Assembly: GCA_031216915.1 (NCBI GenBank)
Contig: CM062297.1
Location: 361,473,704-361,537,703, forward strand
Source of the DNA: Pictodentalium vernedei
Taxonomy: Eukaryota; Mollusca; Scaphopoda; Dentaliida; Dentaliidae
Direction of reading: 5' to 3'
Length of the DNA: 64,000 nt
In this document: positions 32,480-44,499 of the stretch, piece by piece
How the letters are laid out: each line of letters starts with the position of its first letter
How positions within the stretch are numbered: the stretch's first letter is position 1
The notes under the pieces: generated by a model
Databases searched by the model: none
The model's input: the letters and a program-made list of their open reading frames with translations, nothing else
What the model was told of the DNA's origin: nothing
Program-made: the position numbers and the translations under genes

Positions 32480-35400
32480 CGCATTAGTCGGGCTGCTAGG
32501 TACACCCCCTTTGGGACCCCCCAGGATCGAACGAAACCGTGTTTTACAGGTATCTGGACATCTCGAGAGTCGATTTTCAGATGTTAACAAGAAATCATCC
32601 TGGCCGGATATGACGTAATCCAAGATGGCGCCCTTGAGGGTGGGTCAGTTTCGCGATTTTACACCATCACTAATTTTTCTCGATTACGGAAAAACTATTT
32701 GAGATAATGAACGGAAATTACCTCATTCGTATATCTGATACCATGCCCCATATAATAATATCAATCAAGTGAAAATCCAAGATGGCCGCCAAAATATACC
32801 TCGAAATAGAGGGAAATCGAGTTTTTCGACACTTTTTTCGCAAACAACTTATACAATCATAACAAATTAGAAACCTGTAAACATTTAGATGTTAAATTGA
32901 TCGCAAATTATTCTCCGATAATACCCAGCGTGAACGTGCACCATCGAAAGCCGCTGTTGAAGACAAGATAGCCGCCAGTGCGACCAAAGGTTTTCAGTTA
33001 TCCCGCTTATGTAATGGACAAGTTTACACCATCTCAAGTTGTACGATGGTTGCGGAAAAATGTTTGATACAGGGCACAGGAATAAACTACAGTATTTTGG
33101 ACACTTCTTCTGCGTATGTTAAACCAACCAAATAAGTGAATATCCAAGATGGCCGCCAGAAAAATGCCTCGAAATAGAAGAAAATCGAGTTTTTCGACAC
33201 TTTTTCGCAAACGAACTTATAGAATCATGATAAGAAATAAGAAACCTGTAAACCTTTAGATGTTAATTGATCGCAAATTATACTGCAATAATGTCCAGGG
33301 TGAACATGCACCATCGAAAGCCGATGTGGAAAACAAGATGTCTGCCAGGAACCGATATTGCTCGAATGGCTTGGATCTTATCCACCAAATGAGCTATCGA
33401 GTAGCGACTGGAACAGGCATTGCTCGAATAACTCGAAACTCATCGAGAATATAAGACATAGAGTATTGGAGGATACCTATGACAAAACGGATGTGGTACT
33501 AGAGGATACCTTTTGAGGATACCTATTGATGGTACCTTTTGGAGGATACTTATCAGAAGATATCTACCTGAAGACATTTATGGTTCCTAGTGTCTGTTCA
33601 GTTCCTTGCATCTAGACCTCCCCATTTCCTTTATAGCTAGGATGCTACTGCTGACTTGTCCAATATCGCCATCTTCTGTCATGTGATTAACTTCTACTGT
33701 AGTTACCCAATCTCATAGTCCGCTTCCAGCCTTTTACCATTGCTACTGACATGTAGCACTACTGCAGGCGGCTTGCTAACTCTCAAATTGCTCGAACGAC
33801 TAGAATACCATCGAGCAAATAATCCATTGAGTAATTGCTCAAACGAGTGACTCCTCTTACGACTCTTATCCACATCTCGGTATTGGAGGATACTTATGAC
33901 ATGGTGATGTAGTACTGGGGGATACCTTGGAGGATGCCTTTTGAGAAATCCTTTTAGAGGATACTTACCTGAAGATAGTTATAGTTCCTGGTTCCGGGTC
34001 GGCTTTTGGTTTTTATATATCTAAGACTACTACTTTTGTCTTACTCATATTCACTATCATCTGTCCTATCATTAGCTTCTACAGCAGTCACCCAATACCA
34101 TAGTCTTCTACCACTCTTGCAGCCTTGAACCATTACATCTGACTTGTAACACTACTACAGGCATGATGACTATCTATGTCTTGACTCTACGCTCGGCCAA
34201 GCCTTTAGCAGGTTCAATAATATTGCTCCCCCCCCCCCTCCCCACACACACATGTGCCATTTTATACATAGTTCAAATCCCTTGTATATCATTTATAGAT
34301 ATAAACATACTATGGAAGGAATTCTTTAAGTGGAATTCCAAGCCGATTCCGTAAAGTGGGATTCCGTGGTAGAAGACTATAGTATTTGGGTGACTGCTGT
34401 AGAAGCTAATGATAGGACAGATGATGGTGAATATGGGTAATTCAACAGTCGTGGTGTAAGAGCTGTAAAAACCAAAGCCGATCAAGTACCAGGAACTATA
34501 ACTATCTTCAGGTATCTCCAAAGGTATCCTCCGAAGGTATTCTCGAGTAGTACATCACCATGTCATCAGTATCCTCCAATACAGAGATGAGGATAAGAGA
34601 CGTAGGAAGAGTCACTCGTTCGACCAATTACTCGATGGCTTATTTGCTCGATGGGATTCTGGCCGTTCGAGTAATCTGACATAGTTAACATGCCTGCAGT
34701 AGCGCTACAAGTCAGTAGTAATGAAACAAGGCTGGAAGAGGACTATAGGATTGCGTGACTACAGTAGGAGCAAATTGTAGAACAGACGATGGTAATTTTG
34801 GAGAAGTCAGCAGTAGCGGTCTAGGAGCTATGAAGGCCAAGGGGGATTGGGGGTGGGGGGGGGGGGGTGGGGGGGGGGTCTAGATGCAAGGAACTGAACA
34901 GACACTAGAAACAATAACTATCTTCAGATAGATATCTTCCGATAAGTATCCTCTAAAAGGTATCCTCAAAAAGTATCCTCCAAAGGTACCCTCAAATAGT
35001 ACATCATCATGTCATAAGTATCCGCCAATACCGAGATGAGGATATAAGAGTCGTAAGAGGAGACACTCGTTTAAACAATTACTGGATGGCTTATTTGTTC
35101 GATGGGATTCTAGACGTTCGGAGAATTTGAGATGGTTAAAAAGCGTGCAGTAGTGCTACAAGTCAGAAGTAATGGTACAATGCGGGAAGAGAACTACAGG
35201 ATTGGACGATTACGGTAAAAGCTAATCATAGGACAGACGGTGGCGCTATTGGACAAATCAGCAGTAACGGTCTTGGAGCTATGGAGGCCATGGGGAGGTC
35301 GAGATGCAAGGAACTGAACAGACACAAGGAACCATACCTGTCTTCAGATAGACATCCTCCGATAAGTATCCTCTAAGAGGGATCCTCCAAGGTTATCCCC

Positions 35401-37075
35401 CAGCACTACATCACCATGTCATAGATATCCCCCAATACCAAGATGAAGATAAGAGTCGTAAGAGGAGTCACCTGTTGGAGTAGTTACTCTTTGGCCTATT
35501 TCATCGATTAGATTCGAGCCATTCGATCAATGCTTGTTCCAGTCACTACTCGATAGCTTATTCGCTGGATAAGATTCGAGTCATTCGAGCAATATTTAAA
35601 ATTTTGTTATTGCTCGATTGCCGCTTGGTCTTGGAAACCATGCAGGAGTTCGTTATACACAGGGGAGATAACTCTGTATGGATATGCACAGATTATGGGA
35701 AATGGAGCAATCTGACTGGTGATTATAAGACTTGGTTGAGGTCAGAGGATGGGACAGAGACAGCTCAGACTAGATAGCCAGTTAATATAGTCAGCATAGG
35801 GTCAGTTATAGACACAATAGATGGAAACCGAAGATTCCAAAGGAATCCGAACTAGATGAATAGGAAGTATCCGAACAAGCAAAGTACTCTAATCGATCGA
35901 ACTTACCCCCAGGAGATCTCTCGGTCCTATAGCACACCGTGGTACTATAATAAGCCCAAAATAGGGAAATCTAAACAAAATAAAGTCTGTTTCGGTAATT
36001 TGGGTGGTTTGGGGGGATTGTTAGATTGTTTGTAGTGATTAGATTTACTTCTCTTCAATCGAACACACCCTCCAAACATACCCCTGTCCTATTGTAGGGT
36101 TTCGGGTTACCTGGCAACCACGTGCTGCCATTGAAACTGAGATGGAGGCCTCCAGTATAAAAAATGGACGACTGAAACCCGTGTCACCATAACAACATGC
36201 GCTGCGTATGCGCACCAAGACCACGTATCACTATGGGGAGGATGTCACGAAATGGCCGCTCACGCGGGTGGGTTACCAGGACAACCAAACATAACGTAAC
36301 TGGGTTACGTGACATGACGTCACTTTCTAGATCCACCACTAAGTCCATCCGGTCGGCACATGATCTACTGCTGATTCTTTTCAATTTGGAGGCTTTTTTT
36401 CATTGACTAAATTGGTTTTATCAAACACAGAAAAGTGTCCAAATTACTATACTGTTGATTCTTGTGCCCTGTAACAAACATTTTTTCCACAACCATCGTA
36501 CAACTTGAGATAGTGTCAACTTGTCCATTACAAAATCGCTATAATTGAAAACGGGTGGTCGCACTGGCGGCCATCTTATTTTCCACATCGGCTTTCGATG
36601 GTGCATGCTCACACTGGGTATTATCGGAGAAAAATTTGCGATCAACTTAACATCTAAACGTTTACAGTTTTCCAATTTTTGATCATAATTGTATAAGTTT
36701 TTTTGCGAAAAAAGTGTCGATAAACTCGATTTCCGTCTATTTTGAGGCATATTTTGGCGTCCATCGTGGATTTTCACTTACTTGATTGATATTTTTGTAT
36801 GGGAAATTGTATCAAAACACGAATGAGTTAATTCCCGTTCCTTATCTCATATAGTTTTTCCGTAATAGAGAAAAATTAGCGATGCTATAAAATCGCGAAA
36901 TTGACCGCCATCTTAGATTACCTCATACCCAACCAGGATAATTTCTTGTTAACATCTGAAAATCTACTCTCGAGATGTCCAGGTACCTGAAAAAACCGGT
37001 CTCGTTCGATCCTGGGGGGGGGGGGGGGGAGGTGGGTAGGGGGTCCCAAAGGGGGTGCATATAGCAGGCCGACTA
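32480..37075. repeat. 4.6-kb nested inverted repeat
   Basis: Outer arms: 32480-33115 matches the reverse complement of 36420-37075. Shared blocks include ATCGAACG, CATCTCGAGAGT, AGATGTTAACAAGAAAT, GGAAAAACTAT, GCACCATCGAAAGCCG and CTCAAGTTGTACGATGGTTG. Part of the left arm is repeated directly (33140-33350). Inner arms: 33350-34160 matches the reverse complement of 34345-35580, with two to three direct copies per arm of a ~450-bp unit holding GAAGATA, GAGGATACTTATGACATGG, CTCGATGG and AGCTAATGATAGGACAGA. The asymmetric part is 35.6-36.4 kb. A G-rich tract of about 28 bases, broken by single T residues, lies at about 34850-34879, and the pyrimidine-rich centre is at 34228-34245. No ORF fits a known transposase. 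Confidence 0.82.
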
Positions 37076-37385
37076 CATGTATGTCCCTGGCGCTGTAAAA
37101 TCGGCCTGTCAATCACATTGCTCTCTGGGAGCGACGCATTTAAATCAGTTGATTTGGATTGGAATAAAATATGAAATAATATATTATTCTGAGAAACAAT
37201 ACAAATGAAAATACCACCTCCATTGCGATGGTCTCGCCTTTCCTTTTCAACGGGTGAGATTCTATCACTCGACAGTGTTATGGGCAGTGAACCGGAGATG
37301 GGGATTCAGCAAAATTTCGACCCAGTGGCGATCTGGTCGAAATTATCGACTCCTTTATATAACAGTACCTAAAAGGTGTAGATTG

Positions 37386-37770
37386 TTAACCATTTGAACC
37401 ATGACGGTTTATCCCATGCTACTTTAGAGCTACCGACAGGTTTAGTCTATATTCGTTACTTGGGGGAAGACCAATCAATATTTTCAACGTGCAGCCTCGA
37501 GGCTTTTGTGACGAAAATACTGAAAAGGTGTAGATTGTTAACCATTTCAATCATGATGGTATATTCCATGCTACTTCAGAGCTACCGACAGGTTTAGTCT
37601 ATATTCGTTACTTGGCGAAGACCAATCAATATTTTTAGCCTCGAGGCTGCACGTTAAAAACCTTGATTAGTCTACCACACATATTCACTGAGTAACTATC
37701 TACTTTATGAGTTCAGATCGTATCACGATCCTGGCCCGGAAAAGCGACCGTTCGGATTCAAACGTTTAAA
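37386..37770. mobile_element. TTAA hairpin MITE, family 2, internally duplicated
   Basis: TTAACCATTTGAACCATG to GATTCAAACGTTTAA. A ~155-bp block (GTGTAGATTGTTAACCATTT through GACCAATCAATATTTT) occurs twice, so one arm is duplicated. Centre CCTCGAGGCTGCACGTTAAA. A small palindrome (37315-37345, TTTCGACCCAG / CTGGTCGAAA) lies just upstream. Confidence 0.82.
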
Positions 37771-39021
37771 CTAGGTGACAGTGATCGACGGTAATGCAAT
37801 TCTAGGTTCGGTATCGGTTTTTTTGCAGGAAGGCCCGAGTATCTGGAGTCAGGGTTTTCGGCTAGTTCAGCGATCTCAACGTAACGGCTACGCCACAACG
37901 TTCAGATTTTATCTTTTCAAATTATCATCAATTTCCCCGTTCAGAATCGACGGGAACTTTGGCAGGAAAAACTGGGACTCTGTGCCAATTGTTTTCCATT
38001 ATTACCGACTGTCATCAAAGGAAGACATATTTATTTACATATGTGCAGCTTATGTTAGCCTGAAAGGCGGTCATAAATTACCATGTCGTGAGTTTGACAC
38101 GGAGCAACTGCACTAAACTTCGTAACGACGCCTTATTTGACTGTGTTTTCAAACAAACGTTTTTAATGAGGCCCCTGACCATGCATATCGATTTGACAGA
38201 CGCTTTTCCGCAGCACTCATGCGAAGAGACAAATGGCACATTTTAGAACATTTTTTCATCACGTGATTCCTATTGTAAACAGTAAAAACAGCCACACTGG
38301 TTCAGTCTGAAACAGACTGTCGCAACGTGAATAAGCAATTGCTGTGTCGGTGAAGGCAGATGCGATTAATAAATATTTCTTATTTTCTCTGCCAAAGTTC
38401 CCGTTGATTCTGATCGGAGAAATCGCTGTTAATCTGAATGGACAGAATCTGAGCGTAGAGGGGTAGCCGCTACATTCATATCGCTGAACTAGGTTTTCGG
38501 TATAAGACCATGCCCGACTGTTGTGATAGGACAGGTGTTTTCTTTAGCAAATGAATAGCGCTTACTTGTGCCCATTTTCACCAGGCCCTGCCAAACTTCG
38601 AAATTTGATTCGATTCGAAATCGTCCTGATGATTTGATTCGAGTCGCGCTGATTCGGCAATTGTCGAATCATTGAGACGTTTTCAAACTGCTGCCAAGTG
38701 TCTCCTCTTGAACTATTTTTTATTTCCAGGTCTCCAGTACAGGAGACCTGATGATAGACGAACAGTGCAAGGATGTTGCGCTTCTAAAACTACTTTGATA
38801 ATTCGGCCCGAAATCGGAGCGCCGTGCCTGGCAGATTTGTTGATCCATTTTGTCGTCATCAGGTATAATGTTTGCGTTTGTGTTAATATACTTCATTAAT
38901 TAGACTTGCAGTATCACGATCGGGGAACTGACCACCAATTTACTTTTTGTACCGGAGATATCAAGCAAGGTACGAAAACGAAACGTTTTCACTCTCTAAC
39001 ACGAATTCAATAACAATTTAT
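37771..39021. other. No gene seen
   Basis: Open frames at 37775-38116 and 38672-38899 show no domain and no splice context. A short hairpin GGTCTCCAGTACAGGAGACC lies at about 38730-38749. TTTGATTCGATTCG blocks near 38600-38665 resemble the TCGAATC repeats at 13.27 kb. Confidence 0.5.
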
Positions 39022-39206
39022 AGTCCAGGCACATTAGACATAAAAATGAGAAAGTAAGGAAAAAAATCGGAGAAAGCTGATTTTTTTATATGTTTCCGGG
39101 ACACACATTGAGGATAAAGTGTGAAAAGTCCCCGCGAATCCGAGTTGAGCTTTTTTAGTTATAGCGTTTTTTTGATGAAAAAAAAATTTAAAAAAAAAAT
39201 TCGACC
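39022..39206. repeat. Left partner of a 15.2-kb-spaced inverted repeat
   Basis: From AGTCCAG (39022) through a core GGAAAAAAATCGGAGAAAGC (about 39058), AAAAGTCCCC and GAGTTGAGCTTTTTT, it matches the reverse complement of 54068-54258 with the blocks in the same order. It may be the left terminal inverted repeat of a large transposon. No target duplication could be read by eye. Confidence 0.68.
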
Positions 39207-39509
39207 CAGCTCCATATTTCTCATTCTTATTCGCCTTAGTAGGGTGAGAATCATAAATATCGTGCTGAATTATATTGAGAATACATATCCCCAACAGAAA
39301 ATGCCAACTTTGTACCAATCCTCACACTCAATGGTGAAATATTCACGAAAATGTACAAAATTACGAAAAAAAATTTATTGTTTTCATACACACAACGGTA
39401 CACAACGTCCATTAAATCAAATCTACGACTACTTTGGGAGTTAAATTATATATCAAAAATTGCAGAAAAGCAGTGGCTTTATAATGATATATAACAATAG
39501 TCATTTAGA

Positions 39510-39902
39510 ATAGAATTTTTAGAATAGAATTTATTCAACAATATACCAAATCATGCTATTTACATAATACATATAAAACAGAATTAACAGAACTTATGGT
39601 ACATCGTTAGGAGAAAGCATAGCCCGTTTAGGCTGTCTTCCTGCAATCTCCTTATAAACAAAATTTCAAGTAACACAATGGAATAGAAAGATCTAACTAC
39701 TTTTATCACTACCTAGGGTGAAATGGCTACGTGTCAAATCACTAATCCAGTACTACGGAGCTTATAGATATTGTTTAGGATGAGATAACAGCTAAACTTA
39801 CTTTCGGTTGGCCCTATAAAAAAGTATCGGGTTTTTGATTGCACATGCGGGGGTGTGAGGTGATAGAGAAAATGTGGAATTTTGACACCAGTATTCAAAA
39901 AA
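39510..39902 (-). mobile_element. LINE 3' UTR and terminal repeat
   Basis: Downstream of ORF2 on the minus strand lies a stem AGCCTAAACGGGCT (about 39622-39635), then GTTGAATAAATTCTATTC and two direct copies of TTCTATTCTAAA at the end. A small stem and a short 3' tandem repeat are usual for CR1/L2-like LINEs, where the reverse transcriptase recognises the 3' end. Confidence 0.72.
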
Positions 39903-42900
39903 TTAAACGCCGGGTCTGCAGTCAGGACACATGCGATACGAGCATGTTACGCTTGACGAGTAGCTGTCTATATATTTCTCAAATAGTTGTTTTTTAAACG
40001 CGCGTCTGGAGGAAATTGAGCGTAAGGCAGTCTCAAGCTCGTTCCAAATTTTTGGAAAATTATGTTTTGGAAGTTTTGCAGAAAATTGAGTCCTGGCTTT
40101 ATCTATATTAATTAATCCCGCCTGTCTGGTAAGACTCCCGATTGTTGAGCGAATCGTAAAAAAAGTCCTGAAGGATACAGGCAAGATCATGGTCTTCCAG
40201 TCAAACATGAACAGGGAAACGTTTAATTTGTATAAATCATTAAATTTTAATACACGATTGGCCTTGAATAATGGATCAGTGTGGCTATTAAATTTTTTAC
40301 GGCTAATAACTCGCATCGCACGCTTCTGTAAAGAGTATATTTTACTGGTAAATAACGAATGCCCCCAGGCCTGTATTGCATACATTAGGTGACTATGAAC
40401 AAGGGCATAGTATAGTGTCTTTAGTGCTTTGGCTGGAAGAATATTCTTTACTTTGTTCAGGCAGTAGATTGCGTTAGACATTTTGGAGCATATTTTTGAT
40501 ATGTGGTGTTTGAACGTGAGGTTTTCGTCGAAGTAAACTCCTAAAAATTTAACCACGGTCTCGTTTAAGGAGTTCCCTACAGATGAAAGTTTAGTACTAT
40601 TGAGGAGTATATTTAAATTATTAGCCTTTAATGGACTGTTTTGCGGGTGCAAAACAATATACTTGCACTTGTTCTCGTTCACCTGGAGTTTATTGCAGCA
40701 ACACCAATTAAATATATTTGTTAGCTCAGTGTTGACCGTCGTCTCCAGATCTTTCAGATCATACCCAGCTGTATATGGCGTTGTGTCATCAGCATAAGAG
40801 AGCAGATTAAGAGAAGTAGAGAATCTCATGTCGTTTACGTACAGAAGAAACAGGATCGGCCCCAACACAGATCCTTGTGGAACACCGCAACTAACGACCC
40901 TAGTCGGGGATTTGTGCGAACTATAATCAACGAATTGTTGCCTATCCGATAAATAACTTTGGAACCACTTGTTACCCACACCCCTGATGCCGTAATATTC
41001 TAATTTTTTTAGTAATATATCATGGCTGATTGAATCAAATGCCTTAGACAAGTCTAAGAACACAGCCAGAGTAGAGTCCTTCGTTGGTTTGTTGTTATAT
41101 TCTGCAACATGTTGTAATAGGTGCAGTATGGGATGGGAGGTAGAGTGATTTTTACGGAAGCCATACTGGTGTTCGTAAAGAATTCCAAATTCATCTAAAA
41201 AACCGAGGAGTCTTTGACACATTATTTTTTCAAGAATCTTGGAGAAGACCGGTAATATGCTTATAGGTCTGTAGTTTCCTAATTCGTTCGGACTACCTGC
41301 TTTAAATATTGGAATTACTCTGGCTATTTTCATTTTTTCTGGCACTCTGCCCTCAGTAAGTGATAGATTAAAAATGTATTCCAATGGTTTAGCAATTTCT
41401 GATATGGATTGTTTAACAATCTCAGTGGACAAGTTGTTGCAATCGAGGCTAGTTTTTCCTTTCAGTTTGTTAGTTATTAACATAATTTCCTGTTCTGTTG
41501 TTGGGGCAATGAAGAAAGTATTGGGGTAATTATCGTTTAAAAAGTCGCTGAAAACGTTGTTTGAGGTTGGTACCTTGTCATTGATGGACTGCCCAATTTC
41601 TACAAAATAATCATTAAATTTTGAAGCTATTTCTTCAGGTGTTGTACGTTGATTGTTTTGACAAAAAGTAAGTGAAGGTTTGACGGCGGACTGCGATTTA
41701 TTTATAATTGTGCGTAGTATTTGCCAAGTCTGTTTTGTGTCATATTTATTACGTTCTATAATATCGTTATAATATGAAGATTTACTTCTCCTTTTCACTT
41801 GGTTGAAAACCAAGAGGAATTTCTTATATTTTTCTTTATTTTCTTCAGAGGGTTTTCTTACTTTAAGTAAATAAAGTCTGTCTTTATTACGTGAAGATTG
41901 TATTAGACCAGCGGTCATCCATGGTTTACGTTTAATCAGCTTTTTGGGTAGATTTATGTTTCTTAAGGGGAATGCGGTGTCGAAAGCTTCAGTGTAAATA
42001 TCCATAAAAGATTCATATGCCTCGTCTGCAGTGGTAGAAATGTAAACTGAATCAAATGTATTATGTTGCAATAAGTTTTTGAATAATCTTACATTTTCTG
42101 CTTTAAATGACCTTCTGTAACAAGGACCAGAGTCAACAACTCCCCGGTCTCCTTCGTCTATATAGAATGTCGCAAAATGATCTGAGATATCCGTAATTAT
42201 TATTCCTGCGTGGTAATTTGATAAAGTATTATTTGAGTAGATATGGTCAATTAATGTAGCCGAATGTTCCGAAATTCTTGTTGGTTTTGTTATGAGTGGC
42301 ATGTAGCCGTTACTGAACATATTGTCTATAAAACTATTTGTTTTTTCATGACCGCTAAAATTTAGTAGGTCAATATTGAAATCCCCTATAAGAAAGGCTT
42401 TACCGTTTTCGAGGTTTATTTTAAGGATAATATCTTGTAATGTGGAAGTGAAAGCGTCAATGTCGGCCAAGGGTGGAGAATTGGGTCTATAGATGCATCC
42501 TACAATGTATGAATTTTTGCGTCCTGGATTGATCTCAACAAAAATGGTCTCTATGACGTGTGGAATAAAAATGGACAAATCAGGTCTAATTTTGAATGTT
42601 ACATTCTCAGAGATAAACATGCCCACCCCACCCCTACCTTCATCTTTTCCAGGGCGTGTCTTGTAGACAATAGGGTGGTATCCGTCAATCTTGTAACTAA
42701 AGTGCGCGTGTATTTTGAATATTTCAGTTAGCCCAATAACTTCAAACTTATTATTACCTTGCTGAAGGTCACATAAAAAGTTTGTTATTGAGTCCCAGTT
42801 TGCATTGATACTTCTGCAGTTCAGGCTAAGAAGGCTTGATTTTTTACCTCGCGTAGAAAAACTATGGCTAAAATTGGAAGGCGAATAATAGTTGCAGGAG

Positions 42901-43031
42901 TGATTATGAATAGAAAATGGGGATTCAAGGACATTTTCCTGGGTCGTGTCCATTACATCGTTGTATTTTGATACAAAATTGAATTGGTCGCTGTGCTGTA
43001 TCTCATCCAAAGTTAAGCCATTAGTCGCCAT
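39903..43031 (-). CDS. LINE ORF2: endonuclease and reverse transcriptase, intact
   Basis: The 1042-codon frame has no breaks. Residues ~65-290 form an apurinic-type endonuclease: SLLSLNCRSINAN, VIGLTEI, GGVGMFISE, VGCIYRPNSPP, LIGDFNIDLL and the SDHFA end. A linker follows, then reverse transcriptase at ~500-780: IARVIPIFKAG, NYRPISILPVFSKILEKIM, YGFRKNHST, VFLDLSKAFDSI, SCGVPQGSVLGPILFLLYVN and the catalytic LLSYADDT. The C-terminal region has ALVHSHLMYAIQAWG, then a segment without RNase H. It nicks target DNA and copies its own RNA at the site. The layout fits the CR1/L2/Jockey group. The stop-free frame suggests recent activity. ORF1 lies 6.3 kb upstream, beyond a satellite. Confidence 0.95.
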   Translation of the reverse strand: MATNGLTLDEIQHSDQFNFVSKYNDVMDTTQENVLESPFSIHNHSCNYYSPSNFSHSFSTRGKKSSLLSLNCRSINANWDSITNFLCDLQQGNNKFEVIGLTEIFKIHAHFSYKIDGYHPIVYKTRPGKDEGRGGVGMFISENVTFKIRPDLSIFIPHVIETIFVEINPGRKNSYIVGCIYRPNSPPLADIDAFTSTLQDIILKINLENGKAFLIGDFNIDLLNFSGHEKTNSFIDNMFSNGYMPLITKPTRISEHSATLIDHIYSNNTLSNYHAGIIITDISDHFATFYIDEGDRGVVDSGPCYRRSFKAENVRLFKNLLQHNTFDSVYISTTADEAYESFMDIYTEAFDTAFPLRNINLPKKLIKRKPWMTAGLIQSSRNKDRLYLLKVRKPSEENKEKYKKFLLVFNQVKRRSKSSYYNDIIERNKYDTKQTWQILRTIINKSQSAVKPSLTFCQNNQRTTPEEIASKFNDYFVEIGQSINDKVPTSNNVFSDFLNDNYPNTFFIAPTTEQEIMLITNKLKGKTSLDCNNLSTEIVKQSISEIAKPLEYIFNLSLTEGRVPEKMKIARVIPIFKAGSPNELGNYRPISILPVFSKILEKIMCQRLLGFLDEFGILYEHQYGFRKNHSTSHPILHLLQHVAEYNNKPTKDSTLAVFLDLSKAFDSISHDILLKKLEYYGIRGVGNKWFQSYLSDRQQFVDYSSHKSPTRVVSCGVPQGSVLGPILFLLYVNDMRFSTSLNLLSYADDTTPYTAGYDLKDLETTVNTELTNIFNWCCCNKLQVNENKCKYIVLHPQNSPLKANNLNILLNSTKLSSVGNSLNETVVKFLGVYFDENLTFKHHISKICSKMSNAIYCLNKVKNILPAKALKTLYYALVHSHLMYAIQAWGHSLFTSKIYSLQKRAMRVISRKKFNSHTDPLFKANRVLKFNDLYKLNVSLFMFDWKTMILPVSFRTFFTIRSTIGSLTRQAGLINIDKARTQFSAKLPKHNFPKIWNELETALRSISSRRAFKKQLFEKYIDSYSSSVTCSYRMCPDCRPGV

Positions 43032-44499
43032 CGATAGTCAAAATACAGATAAATGCCATGATAGCCAAAGGTAGTGATAAATAATAGATCTGTGAATTTA
43101 TGTACATAATTTGACATTTAAAGAAGAAAAACCTAATAAACTTTAGCTTCTGCTGAACAATCATAGGTTAACCTAGGTTAACTGGAAGGAAAGAATGCGC
43201 GTAATTATTGCCGCTGTGGAAGCCAAGAAGAAGAATTCTATAGTTTAGGGAGTATTTACTAATCTGAAAATACGGGCAAGAGGGAAGTGGGGAGGGGGGG
43301 GTCGGAATGGGGGGGGGGGGTACAAAAATGACAGAGTAAGTACACAGCAAGACTATGCAAAATCGGACAGCTACGCCTCCACATAAATCGTTGATAATCT
43401 CGAATCACAATAGTTGTGCAACGACAAAACGATAGCCACATTCGGAGTGTATAAGATTTACCAAGAAGTAATATACAGTCATCAATCTTGGTAGAATCGT
43501 TTTGACGGGCATGAAGAGATATTCAATACGTAATTGGAAAACAAAGCGTGCTCGTGTGAGTGGACGAAAGTGGCAGACTGTCGGTATGTCGTCAGTCCAT
43601 GACTGACTGGCGCTTTATGCGAGCAACTTACTGATCACGATCATTTCATCGACTTTGGAACTAAATAAAGAACGACTTCAAAAACGATGGGCATGTGTTT
43701 GTTCATTACAAACCATTGGAGGGTGTCGGTGCGTCCCAATAATTTGCAATAAACAAACATCAATAAGCAATGCTAAAGCTTTGAACCAAATAAGGTCTCC
43801 TTACGATCGGATGTCCGGTCAAATCCGAAATTATTACTGCAATATTCACTCGTTGACGCACAGTGTTTTAACGGTTCTGTTTGTTATGAAATGGCAACAA
43901 GTTAGCGCCAGGCCTAATCAGATTTACTGCATTGGTAACGGCTCAATGGATTACCAGTCAACATTTACAGAGGGAGCTGACTAGTACTCGCACCCAATTT
44001 CACTAGTCGCAGTTACGTAAAACTCTTGCGTTTTAAATTACTTCTTACGATACGACTATTTCATTAACTGGTGACATCAGAAACTAAATTAAGAACGATT
44101 TCAAGATAAATGGACATGGATATGTTTATTTCAAACCATTGGAGTGCACGTGGCAGCTGGCATGAAACAGCACTCAAATCCACTGGCAGTATTTACACAC
44201 AGTAGTCTTGCCTTTTATGAGGCTCGTGTTCTCGTAAATGTCTTTGAGCTGCCACTTTGTGGGACCTGACCTATGCCGCATTATAGCTGGCAATTTGTGG
44301 GACCTATCTTATGCCACATTACATGCCAAATATAGGAATAGTCTCAGAATTTTCTAAGAAATGTTTGAAGAATACAATAGATAGTTGGTAGAATTCCCTT
44401 AGGACCATTAAGGATTATTGGTCTATTGACTAATGTTTGGCTTTTATGACTCAATATCCTATCTCGATGGTTTCTTCTCTGAGAAATTGTATCATTTTA
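43032..44499. other. No gene seen between LINE ORF2 and satellite
   Basis: If ORF1 and ORF2 belong together, part of this is inter-ORF or inserted sequence. A block around AACTAAATAAAGAACGA and CAAACCATTGGAGGG (43655-43730) recurs diverged at 44085-44145. A G10 run lies at about 43311-43320. No ORF can be supported. Confidence 0.45.

Noticed and set aside
38730..38749. GGTCTCCAGTACAGGAGACC as an operator-like site
   Set aside because: A 20-base palindrome alone in a eukaryotic intergenic stretch has no support as a regulatory site.
43655..43984. 109-codon plus-strand frame between LINE ORF2 and the satellite
   Set aside because: No domain, composition not distinctive, and part of it lies in a diverged direct repeat.
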